A stretch of DNA of 9,809 bases from Phycisphaerales bacterium (GCA_030680655.1 JAUXUZ010000393.1:1-9809), one strand, 5' to 3'. Shown: positions 1-5,507, counted from the stretch's first letter. Numbers and translations are program-made. The notes: generated by a model not told the origin, from the sequence alone.

Positions 1-625
1 CGGTCATGCCCTCAAGCAGCAGCTTCGCCACGCCCTGTTGCGGCGGCGTCAGGCGGTCCATCAGTGCCGACTCGCGCCGCTCAGCGCCCACTACGCAGCG
101 CTCGTACGAGGTCATCAGCCCGGTGCGGAAGACGGTCATCCCGCGGGACATCAGCGCCGTGAAGTTGGCGTCGTCGGCGAAGAGGCCCGAGTCGATCTGG
201 ATGGCGAGCCAGCGGCTCCCTCTGAACGCGGGCATGGGCATCATGATGCGCTTGCGGCTCGGCTTGCCGGCGCGGATCTCGAAGGAGTGCTGCTCCTGCG
301 TGGCGTCGGCGACCATGTCGCGGGCCTCGTTCTCGCCCTCTTCGAGCCGGTCGTAACCGGAGGTGGCGACGGCCGTTGGCGTCAGCCCGTTCTCGCCGGA
401 GGTGAGCAGCGCGACGATGACGTACGAGGGGCCGCGGCGCTGGCGTCCGGCGGCGATGTCACCGAGCTGGCTCACGAGCGTGCGGACGGCGGTGGCGGCC
501 GACTCGGTCCAGTGCTTGGCTGGCTGGAGCGAGGCGAAGCGGAGTTGGATCGTCGCGGAGACGCAAGCGATTGCAAACTGCTCGTCCTGTTGCGCATGCA
601 CATCGATCGGGGCTGACGCGCCCAT
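1..625 (-). CDS. LuxR-type HTH transcriptional regulator, 3' end cut by window edge
   Basis: The minus-strand frame is open from an ATG at 625 to the window edge, giving 208 residues with no stop. A good ribosome binding site (GAGGA) lies about 7 bases before the ATG. Residues 1-190 are a mixed alpha/beta region I cannot assign; a GAF- or PAS-like sensor fold is possible, with hydrophobic strands near 67-75 (SYVIVALL) and 138-146 (RWLAIQI). The last visible stretch, LTPPQQGVAKLLLEGMT at 192-208, matches the start of the LuxR/GerE helix-turn-helix, where families read LTxRExEVLxLLAxGxS. The DNA-recognition helix lies beyond the edge. No phosphoacceptor receiver signature is visible, so this is probably not a classical response regulator. 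The gene is preceded by about 210 bp of AT-richer non-coding DNA that probably holds its promoter. The HTH assignment is fairly sure; the signal sensed is unknown. Confidence 0.72.
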   Translation of the reverse strand, partial: MGASAPIDVHAQQDEQFAIACVSATIQLRFASLQPAKHWTESAATAVRTLVSQLGDIAAGRQRRGPSYVIVALLTSGENGLTPTAVATSGYDRLEEGENEARDMVADATQEQHSFEIRAGKPSRKRIMMPMPAFRGSRWLAIQIDSGLFADDANFTALMSRGMTVFRTGLMTSYERCVVGAERRESALMDRLTPPQQGVAKLLLEGMT

Positions 626-834
626 AGTCACTTCCTCGGATGTGACGCCGCCCGATCGGCCCACCCATAGGCCGTCTCGCGAGGCGCGTGCTGGAGGCTC
701 ACCTGCCTCGGATGCGACGAGCGTACCTGTTCGGTCTTTACAATATGGCACTCAAAGAGGTGGTTAGGGCCATCGGTTGCATCAATTTGGGCATTTTCAT
801 CAGAAATGCGCAAGTATTTTGCCCAGTGTGTCAT

Positions 835-1863
835 TCAGGCAAGCCCGGAGGTGCCAGTGATCGCTCGATCGAGTGTTGGAGTTCCCTCGATTGGCATCTG
901 GCAGACACAGCCGCGGGGGTGGTCGCTGTTGAGGATGAGGGTGTTTGGGTCCATGCGGAGCCAGCCGTCGTCGGCTTTCTCGTGGCCGAGGATGAAGAGG
1001 GCGACGTTCCAGCGGGCGGCAAGCGTGGCGAGCGTCGCCGGGGATTGGCCGCGGCCCCAGGTCATCAGGTGGGCTGAACCTGTGCGGGGCTGGTAGTCGG
1101 CCTCGGTGAGCGGGCGCTCGATGATCGAGGCGTCGAACGCTTCCATGTCGCTGTCGCCGGGGAGGCTGTGGGCGCAGAGGATGTCACCGGCCGTTGCGCC
1201 CGTTGGTGTGCAGCGCAGCGCCAGCGGCATCGAGCGGATGAAGGCGCCGAGCGCGTCCATCACTTCGGGCGTGCCCTCTTCACCGAAGACGTACTCCACC
1301 GCCTGGTTGAAGGCCTTGACGCAGTTGACGCCGTTCTTGATCACGCCGCGCCCGGCGATCTGGCTCAATTCGTGGTTGGCCAGCAGCACGTGGACGTTCT
1401 CGGGGTTTGCGGCCTTGAGGGCCGCAGCGCGCACGAGCACGCGGTAGGAAGGGTCCATTCCGTCGTGGAGGTTCTCGCCGTGGATGAGCTCGTGGAGGGT
1501 GAGGTGGGCGGGCGGGGCGTCGCACTCGCCGTCGAGCCCGGCGATCTCGACGACCCGCTGGAAGTGGACGGGGTTGTCGTGGAGGTCACCAGTGGCCACG
1601 AGCGTGCCGGGCCCGTGGATGTGGTCGATCGATCCGCTGCGGCACTTCGCCTCAAGGTTGGCGCGAGCGCCGGCCTCCAGGCACGCGACAACCTGCGGCA
1701 TCGAGGCGAGGTCAACCTGTGGGGGGAGGGGCACGGGTAAACGGTATCGTGGGGGCGCGATCACTGCGGGACCGCTGCAAATCGTGCCATCGATCACGCC
1801 GCTCTGGGCGTGATCGGTGTGTTTCGCCACCGTACTACCGCCTGCCACAGCTGCACCGTTCAC
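835..1863 (-). CDS. Calcineurin-like (PPP-type) metallophosphoesterase with divergent metal motifs
   Basis: The longest frame starts at a GTG (1863) and gives 342 residues. The order of metal motifs is that of PPP-type phosphoesterases: GDLHDN (92-97), a divergent motif II HELIHGE (124-130), ANHE (162-165) in place of GNHE, LCAHSLPG (229-236) supplying the fourth-motif His, and LGHE (292-295) as the last motif. These enzymes use a two-metal centre to hydrolyse phosphoesters, including phosphoprotein and dinucleotide substrates; the substrate here is unknown. There is no signal peptide or membrane segment, so it is probably cytosolic. The bridging-metal Asp of motif II appears to be replaced by Glu or His, so activity is not certain. 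The start is doubtful: no ribosome binding site precedes the GTG, and two perfect hairpins (1854-1885 and 1791-1816) fall on or inside the first 25 codons. A later start, such as GTG at 1764 (before IAPPRYRLP) or ATG at 1701, is plausible. The stop is followed by about 210 bp before the LuxR gene. The kinase gene lies 46 bp upstream in the same direction. Confidence 0.8.
   Translation of the reverse strand: MNGAAVAGGSTVAKHTDHAQSGVIDGTICSGPAVIAPPRYRLPVPLPPQVDLASMPQVVACLEAGARANLEAKCRSGSIDHIHGPGTLVATGDLHDNPVHFQRVVEIAGLDGECDAPPAHLTLHELIHGENLHDGMDPSYRVLVRAAALKAANPENVHVLLANHELSQIAGRGVIKNGVNCVKAFNQAVEYVFGEEGTPEVMDALGAFIRSMPLALRCTPTGATAGDILCAHSLPGDSDMEAFDASIIERPLTEADYQPRTGSAHLMTWGRGQSPATLATLAARWNVALFILGHEKADDGWLRMDPNTLILNSDHPRGCVCQMPIEGTPTLDRAITGTSGLA
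1791..1816. repeat. Perfect inverted repeat, 10-bp arms, 6-nt loop
   Basis: CGATCACGCC at 1791-1800 pairs exactly with GGCGTGATCG at 1807-1816 around the loop GCTCTG. It lies inside the first codons of the longest phosphoesterase frame and downstream of the kinase stop, which fits a 3'-end hairpin of the kinase transcript or an operator of the phosphoesterase gene. No T-run follows on the minus strand, so it is not a canonical intrinsic terminator. Its presence argues for a phosphoesterase start below 1791. Confidence 0.5.
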
Positions 1864-1885
1864 CGTCGGAGCACGGTGAACGGTG
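1854..1885. repeat. Perfect inverted repeat, 13-bp arms, 6-nt loop, kinase/phosphoesterase junction
   Basis: CACCGTTCACCGT at 1854-1866 pairs exactly with ACGGTGAACGGTG at 1873-1885 around the loop CGGAGC. It begins 25 bp past the kinase stop codon (minus direction) and covers the GTG that begins the longest phosphoesterase frame. It can act as a 3'-end hairpin for the kinase mRNA, although no T-run follows on the minus strand, or as a dimeric operator. It would sequester the GTG in RNA. Confidence 0.55.
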
Positions 1886-1909
1886 GCACGTTTTGAACTT
1901 TGAATGACG

Positions 1910-2839
1910 CTACTTGGCGCCGTCGGTGCCGGCGACGTTGCGGAAGGAGCCGCTCTTGCGGAGTTCGGCTTCGGCGAGGAGCTTGCCTCGGATGAGGTTG
2001 AGGCGTTCGGCGACCTCGCCCATGCTGGCGGGGCGCATCGCGGGCTCGATCTGCACGCACTCCATGATGAGATTGTCGAAGAGCTCGGGGACGCGCGGGT
2101 TGATCTCGCACGGCCGGCGCGGCGGTTTGATCATGGTGTCGTCGATGCTGCCGACGAGCGAGTCACCCTTGGCCAGGGCGGTGGGGACGAAGTGCTTGGT
2201 GAGCGACCAGTACATGGTCGCGCCGAGGTTGTAGATGTCGGTCTTGTGGGTGATGGGGCGGCGGTGGACCTGCTCGGGGGCGATGTAGTCGGGCGTGCCC
2301 TGGATGCGCTTCTTCACCGTGTTGGCGGCGCACGACTGGCCCAGGTCGATCACCTTGACCACGCCGCCGGTGGAGACGACGACGTTGTTGGGCTTCATGT
2401 CCGCGTGGACGTAGCCCTTGTTGTGCATGTGGGCGAGGCCCTTGGCGACCTGCTCGAAGATGTCGGCGGCGACGTCGAAGGTGCGGGGGGGCTTCTTGTC
2501 GAGGCTCTCGCCGTCGACGAGCTCCATGACAAGGAACATCTCGATCACCGCCAGGAGCCCGGAGCGCTTCTTGATCAGGCGGTCCATCTTGCGGATGACG
2601 GGGTGGTCGAGCCGGCTGCCGATGTCGTACTCGGCCTCGGTCTGTTCGAGGAAACGCTCGTCTTTCTCAGTGGATTTGACGACGTGCTTCAGGGCGTGGA
2701 TGCGTTTGGTTTTGGTGTCGTTGACCAGGTAGATCACCGATGCGGCACCGCGGCCGAGTTCGGCCATGACGCGGTAGCTCTCGATCATCTCGCCCTGTTT
2801 GAACACCTGCACGTCGGCGTCCTGTGACAACAAACCCAT
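1910..2839 (-). CDS. Cytosolic Hanks-type Ser/Thr protein kinase
   Basis: The 309-residue product is an almost bare kinase domain that transfers phosphate from ATP to Ser/Thr of proteins. Visible landmarks are the glycine loop LGRGAASVIY (28-37), ATP-anchoring Lys51 in ALKHV, the helix C Glu near 70, the catalytic loop VHADMKPNN (144-152; Asp147, Lys149, Asn152), metal-binding DLG (165-167), activation segment GTPDYIAPEQ (181-190), DIYNLG (201-206) and the subdomain XI Arg269. Departures from consensus are HAD for HRD (a non-RD kinase), DLG for DFG, and GRGAAS without the third glycine. All catalytic residues remain, so I expect activity. There is no transmembrane helix, PASTA repeat or other sensor; the last ~30 residues (280-309) form a charged helix and a tail. 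The ATG at 2839 has a ribosome binding site (AGGGA) about 7 bases upstream. The phosphoesterase gene follows 46 bp later on the same strand, which suggests a functional link. Confidence 0.9.
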   Translation of the reverse strand: MGLLSQDADVQVFKQGEMIESYRVMAELGRGAASVIYLVNDTKTKRIHALKHVVKSTEKDERFLEQTEAEYDIGSRLDHPVIRKMDRLIKKRSGLLAVIEMFLVMELVDGESLDKKPPRTFDVAADIFEQVAKGLAHMHNKGYVHADMKPNNVVVSTGGVVKVIDLGQSCAANTVKKRIQGTPDYIAPEQVHRRPITHKTDIYNLGATMYWSLTKHFVPTALAKGDSLVGSIDDTMIKPPRRPCEINPRVPELFDNLIMECVQIEPAMRPASMGEVAERLNLIRGKLLAEAELRKSGSFRNVAGTDGAK

Positions 2840-3141
2840 GGTCGTTCCCTGACTCTGGGGATGCCGAGCGGCAGCCCCTCACGAGGATCTCAGTTTAGGC
2901 CGCGGGGCGGTGAAGTACGACCCTTTCCCGTACAACGTCGACTCCGGCAACTTGCTTGCACCTATTCGGTCGCCGGGGCTGGTCGGTTGACCCGAACGGA
3001 CAAAGAACGGTGGTCAATTTGGTATTTCGGGAGGCGCATGCGGCCGCGCGGTGGGTGTGGCAGGGCCGGGCAGGGGTGGATGGGTCGGGTAGGGGTAGGT
3101 GGTCGTTGCGAGGAACGGGCCGCCGGTTGGGCGGGCGGCTT
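2840..3141. other. Non-coding gap between kinase and small protein gene
   Basis: This 302-bp stretch has no frame that looks coding. It should hold the kinase promoter, but I find no convincing -35/-10 pair. It contains a spaced inverted repeat, TTGACC (2987-2992) and GGTCAA (3012-3017), enclosing two direct GAACGG copies (2994-2999 and 3005-3010) exactly 11 bp apart, and a G-rich tract at 3053-3095 listed separately. Confidence 0.5.
3053..3095 (+). other. G-quadruplex-type tract (seven G-runs)
   Basis: Seven runs of three or four G (3053-3055, 3063-3065, 3068-3070, 3073-3076, 3082-3084, 3087-3089, 3092-3095) lie on the plus strand with mostly 2-nt loops. This meets the usual G3+N1-7 rule. 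It lies 47 bp past the stop of the 3142-3534 gene, on that gene's template strand, where a folded quadruplex could stall or end transcription. Function is inference. Confidence 0.5.
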
Positions 3142-3534
3142 CTAGCCGGTGCTCGCGGCGATCTGACCACGGCGGTTCAGATGTGCGATGAGGGCCAGGC
3201 GTCGCTGGCGCATGTTGCCGGCCTCCACCGGGCCGTGGTGGCGGATGAGGTCGAGGTATTGCTGGTCGGTGTATGGAGGCGGGGGTTCGGTGCGGTCGTC
3301 GTCTGGCTGTGCTTCGTCGTCGTCTGCTGCTGCTGCAGGGGAGCTTGCAGCCGGACGGACGCGTGGGCTGGCTGCTTTTTCTGGTCCGCCGGGCTTGCCG
3401 AGTTTAAAGCGGAAGGCGGTCGCGATGAGCCTGGCGAGCAGGTGCGGGTCTTTCTCGGTCTGGATGAGTTCCAGCAGTTTCCGGGCTGCGGCGATGTGGA
3501 GCGACTCGATCGTGGCTGTGAGCGTGGGTGACAT
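3142..3534 (-). CDS. Small hypothetical protein, helical ends joined by a disordered linker
   Basis: The product is 130 residues and I do not recognise its family. Residues 1-44 (ending FRFKLGK) look like an amphipathic helical segment, with repeated Ala/Leu spacing in AAARKLLELIQ and LLARLIATAF. Residues 48-88 are a low-complexity linker rich in Pro, Ala and Asp (DDDEAQPDDDRTEPPPP), and residues 89-130 are again helical and basic (GNMRQRRLALIAHLNRRG). No signal peptide, membrane helix, Cys or catalytic motif is visible. The ATG at 3534 is well supported: AGGGGG lies 6-7 bases upstream, and a strong promoter lies about 50 bp above the start. The gene is divergent from fic, sharing a 263-bp AT-richer intergenic region, so the two may be co-regulated. 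A small regulatory or scaffold protein is possible, but function is unknown. A longer overlapping frame (3177-3593) lacks the ribosome binding site and has shadow composition. Confidence 0.7.
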   Translation of the reverse strand: MSPTLTATIESLHIAAARKLLELIQTEKDPHLLARLIATAFRFKLGKPGGPEKAASPRVRPAASSPAAAADDDEAQPDDDRTEPPPPYTDQQYLDLIRHHGPVEAGNMRQRRLALIAHLNRRGQIAASTG

Positions 3535-3583
3535 GTGGGACCCCCTGAGTGGTCACCGGGCGTGTGCGCGGTGTCCAGAACGA

Positions 3584-3612
3584 AGTATACCACAGTTGTT
3601 CGGGTTGTGCAA
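3584..3612 (-). promoter_or_regulatory. Sigma70-type promoter for the 3142-3534 gene
   Basis: On the minus strand, TTGCAC (3612-3607) is followed by exactly 17 bp and then TATACT (3589-3584), a near-consensus -10 box. Transcription would start near 3577, leaving a leader of about 43 nt that ends in the AGGGGG ribosome binding site. The local AT-rise fits a promoter. Confidence 0.6.
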
Positions 3613-3711
3613 GGCGAAATTGGAGAGAGTTTTGGTTTTTGAAAGGATTGTCCGGCTCGTGGATACGGTTCTTTGACCCTGATTTGGTCTCAAAGTCCTT
3701 TTGCGCGTGCG

Positions 3712-3764
3712 CTAGTTAAAGATGTTTGACTAGTCGATCTTGCTAGTCAATGATTCTTGACTAA
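3712..3764. promoter_or_regulatory. Two tandem 22-bp palindromes, probable fic operator
   Basis: Four copies of an octamer (consensus TTGACTAR) lie at 3712-3719 (as CTAGTTAA), 3726-3733 (TTGACTAG), 3743-3750 (CTAGTCAA) and 3757-3764 (TTGACTAA). They alternate in orientation and form two palindromes of the form CTAGTYAA-N6-TTGACTAR at 3712-3733 and 3743-3764, separated by 9 bp. The repeat period is 31 bp, close to three helical turns, so two dimers would sit on one face of the DNA. The site overlaps the likely fic -35 box and ends 33 bp before the fic ATG. The Fic protein has a C-terminal winged helix, so autorepression is the natural reading. The repeats are read directly; the binding protein is inferred. 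Confidence 0.7.
3726..3754 (+). promoter_or_regulatory. Probable fic promoter inside the operator
   Basis: TTGACT (3726-3731, five of six to consensus) is followed by a 17-bp spacer and AATGAT (3749-3754, four of six). The start point would be near 3761, giving a leader of about 37 nt. Both hexamers overlap arms of the palindromes, so operator binding would block RNA polymerase. Confidence 0.45.
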
Positions 3765-3797
3765 CGAGAACTGTTCGCAAACGAAAGTGGACGAGCG

Positions 3798-4946
3798 ATG
3801 ACGCGTGTAACGGGGACATACCGGATTTCGAGAGTCGAGGGGGAAGAGGTCCGGGCGTTTGTGCCAGCGCCTCTGCCACCTGCGGAACCGCCACTGGTGA
3901 TGGATGAACGGCTGACGGTTCTGCACGCTGAGGCGTTGGCAGCGGTTGGGAAACTGGGCGTCGCCGGGGCGATGGTGCCGAGCGAGCAGTGGTTCCTCTA
4001 CGGCTTTGTGCGCAAGGAAGCGGTCGTCTCGTCGGAGATCGAGGGGACACAGGCGACGCTGCAGGATGTGGTGACGTACGAGGTCACGAACAAGAGTGAG
4101 CGGCCTGACGATGTTCGAGACGTCTGCAACTATGTCGACGCGCTCGCCTTTGCGCGCGGGGAGCTCGCCCGCGCGAACGGGCTGCCGCTGAGCACGCGGC
4201 TGCTGTGCGGGGCGCACGAGCGGTTGATGCGGGGCGTGCGCGGGGCGGACAGGATGCCGGGCGAGGTGCGCAGGTCGCAGAACTGGATCGGCGGGACGCG
4301 ACCCGGCAATGCTCGCTTTGTTCCACCGCCGCCGGAGGTCGTGCCCGACCTGATGGCGCAGCTTGAGAAGTGGCTGCATTCCGACGACGTCTTGCCGCCA
4401 CTGGTGAGGGCGGGTTTGGCGCACGTGCAGTTTGAGACGGTTCATCCGTTTCTTGACGGCAACGGGCGCATCGGGCGTCTGCTCATCACGCTGCTGCTGG
4501 AGCACTGGGGGCTGCTCAATGGACCGGTGCTCTACCTCAGCTTGGCGCTCAAACGCCGTCAGGAGCTGTACTACGCCCGGTTGACCGCGGTGCGTGAAGC
4601 CGGCGACTGGGAGGGGTGGACGGCGTTCTATCTTGAGTGTGTGCGCGAGGCGGCGGACGACGGCGTGCGTGCTGCTGGGAAGCTCTTTGCGCTGCTGAGC
4701 AGGGACCGGGCTCGTCTTCTCGCTCAGCCCGGTGTGGTCGTGTCGGCGGTTCGGCTGCTGGAGGTGCTGCCTTCGAATCCGGTGGTGACGTTGGCGCGGG
4801 CGGTTGAGTTGCTGGGCGTGACGAAGCCGACGGTGATCAGGGCGATCGAGGGGCTTGAGGAGGCTGGGGTTTTGAAGGAGACTTCGGGGCGGCAGCGGGA
4901 TCGTGTGTATGCGTATCAGGAGTATCTGGATGTGCTGACTCGTTGA
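3798..4946 (+). CDS. fic: Class II Fic-domain protein (probable AMPylator) with C-terminal winged helix
   Basis: The 382-residue product has the full Fic motif HPFLDGNGRIGR (216-227): catalytic His216, the metal- and phosphate-binding DGNGR and the final Arg227. Fic proteins usually transfer AMP from ATP to a hydroxyl side chain of a target protein. The inhibitory helix motif [S/T]xxxE[G/N] is present N-terminal to the core as SSEIEG (78-83), with Glu82 as the expected obstructing residue, so this is a self-inhibited class II enzyme. Residues 328-373 form a winged-helix-like region (LARAVELLGVTKPTVIRAIE, then a basic wing). The layout resembles Shewanella-type Fic proteins of about 370 residues. 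It is the only plus-strand gene in the window and stands alone, with no small antitoxin beside it, as expected when the inhibitory helix is internal. The ribosome binding site is weak. A double palindrome just upstream suggests control by its own winged helix. The target is unknown. Confidence 0.92.
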   Translation: MTRVTGTYRISRVEGEEVRAFVPAPLPPAEPPLVMDERLTVLHAEALAAVGKLGVAGAMVPSEQWFLYGFVRKEAVVSSEIEGTQATLQDVVTYEVTNKSERPDDVRDVCNYVDALAFARGELARANGLPLSTRLLCGAHERLMRGVRGADRMPGEVRRSQNWIGGTRPGNARFVPPPPEVVPDLMAQLEKWLHSDDVLPPLVRAGLAHVQFETVHPFLDGNGRIGRLLITLLLEHWGLLNGPVLYLSLALKRRQELYYARLTAVREAGDWEGWTAFYLECVREAADDGVRAAGKLFALLSRDRARLLAQPGVVVSAVRLLEVLPSNPVVTLARAVELLGVTKPTVIRAIEGLEEAGVLKETSGRQRDRVYAYQEYLDVLTR

Positions 4947-4993
4947 GGGTCATGGACGCTGGCCGCGGGACACGCCTCCGCTCAATGCACCGA

Positions 4994-5013
4994 TCACGGT
5001 CAACGCACCGTGA
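4994..5013. terminator. Hairpin between convergent genes, possible bidirectional terminator
   Basis: TCACGGT (4994-5000) pairs with ACCGTGA (5007-5013) around a 6-nt loop. It lies between the converging fic and 5037-5450 genes, 48 bp past the fic stop, where a shared terminator would be expected. There is no T-run on either side, so an intrinsic terminator is only a guess. Confidence 0.35.
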
Positions 5014-5036
5014 CTGGTCGCACGGGGAGAGCGGTG

Positions 5037-5450
5037 TCAGCCGCAGAGGTGTTGTGCGATGCGGGAGATGACGGTGGTCATGGGGTCGCTGGTGATTTCC
5101 ACTTCGAGGCCCTCGGCGATGCACTCGAACGTTTCGTCGTGGAACCAGAAGATGTCGTGCTTCCGGTCGCGCCAGCGTGAGGGGTCGTAGCGGGTGTGGA
5201 CGGCGTTGATGGCTTCGAGCTCAGCGATCCACGGGGAGTTGACGACTTGCTGAATGCTGTAGCCTTCGAAGCCGCGGCAATAGAGCGGGTGTCCGTGCCA
5301 GACCTCGTCGTTTGGGCCGGCGAGTTTGTGGGCTGTGCAGCGGGTGAACGAGACGACCGCGGTGAGCGGGCCGCGCTCCTGTGGTGAGGCGGCCTGAACG
5401 GTTGTGCCGTGGGGTCGGGTGTGGGGGCGGGGGCGGGGGGCATTGGGGGA
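5037..5450 (-). CDS. Coding-like frame of a small conserved-looking protein with no standard start codon
   Basis: This frame is bounded by an in-frame TGA at 5451-5453 and the stop at 5037-5039, and has no ATG, GTG or TTG until a GTG about 30 codons from the end. Even so, it reads like a real globular protein of about 110 residues: GPNDEVWHGHPLYCRGFEGY, VVNSPWIAELEAINAVH, then HDIFWFHDETFECIAEGLEVEI and a short C-terminal helix. This pattern recalls small hypothetical proteins found in varied bacteria (from memory, function unknown). ATGs in the two other frames (5441-5443 and 5452-5454) sit among C-runs of 5-6 nt on the minus strand, so a one-base change in run length would join either ATG to this frame. 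Options are a sequencing error, slippage-based expression, a rare start codon (an AGGAG lies at about 5377), or an early pseudogene. The 5' limit given is the open frame, not a proven start. Confidence 0.55.
   Translation of the reverse strand, partial: SPNAPRPRPHTRPHGTTVQAASPQERGPLTAVVSFTRCTAHKLAGPNDEVWHGHPLYCRGFEGYSIQQVVNSPWIAELEAINAVHTRYDPSRWRDRKHDIFWFHDETFECIAEGLEVEITSDPMTTVISRIAQHLCG
5411..5449 (+). other. Strong G-quadruplex-type tract at the 5' end of the start-less gene
   Basis: Plus-strand G-runs lie at 5411-5414, 5417-5419, 5423-5427, 5429-5433, 5435-5440 and 5445-5449. Three neighbouring runs of 5-6 G are separated by single C loops, which favours a very stable parallel quadruplex. 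On the minus strand the same runs are C homopolymers and so are prone to slippage or read error, which matters for the frame problem at 5037-5450. Confidence 0.55.
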
Positions 5451-5483
5451 TCATTGGTGGGAGTGGGGATGGCCTTCTGTTCG

Positions 5484-5507
5484 GACCGGATGCAGAACGA
5501 TCCGGTC
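5484..5507. repeat. Inverted repeat, 8-bp arms, 8-nt loop
   Basis: GACCGGAT (5484-5491) pairs exactly with ATCCGGTC (5500-5507). It lies 30-55 bp upstream of the possible starts of the minus-strand gene, so it may be an operator or leader hairpin. No function can be assigned. The rest of 5510-5684 shows nothing I can name apart from a short GACCCC/GGGGTC hairpin at 5615-5629. Confidence 0.35.

Noticed and set aside
791..809. GCATTT/AAATGC hairpin after the phosphoesterase stop
   Set aside because: Only 6 bp, AT-rich stem and no T-run; too weak to call a terminator.
628..834. 68-codon minus frame that fills the gap between the phosphoesterase and the LuxR gene, with its ATG next to the upstream stop
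   Set aside because: The neat fit is tempting, but there is no ribosome binding site, the residue pattern is not protein-like, and the region is AT-richer like a promoter.
1904..2827. 307-codon plus frame antisense to the kinase
   Set aside because: Composition rich in Val, Gly, Asp and His is a mirror of the kinase gene, which has all its catalytic motifs.
3671..3695. Imperfect inverted repeat (CTTTGACC with GGTC-TC-AAAG) in the fic intergenic region, considered as a terminator or third operator
   Set aside because: It has a 2-nt bulge, no gene ends on the plus side, and it does not match the TTGACTAR octamer.
3747..4505. 252-codon minus frame antisense to fic
   Set aside because: Rich in Arg, Pro, Gln and His as expected for the complement of a GC-rich gene; the Fic motifs on plus are unambiguous.
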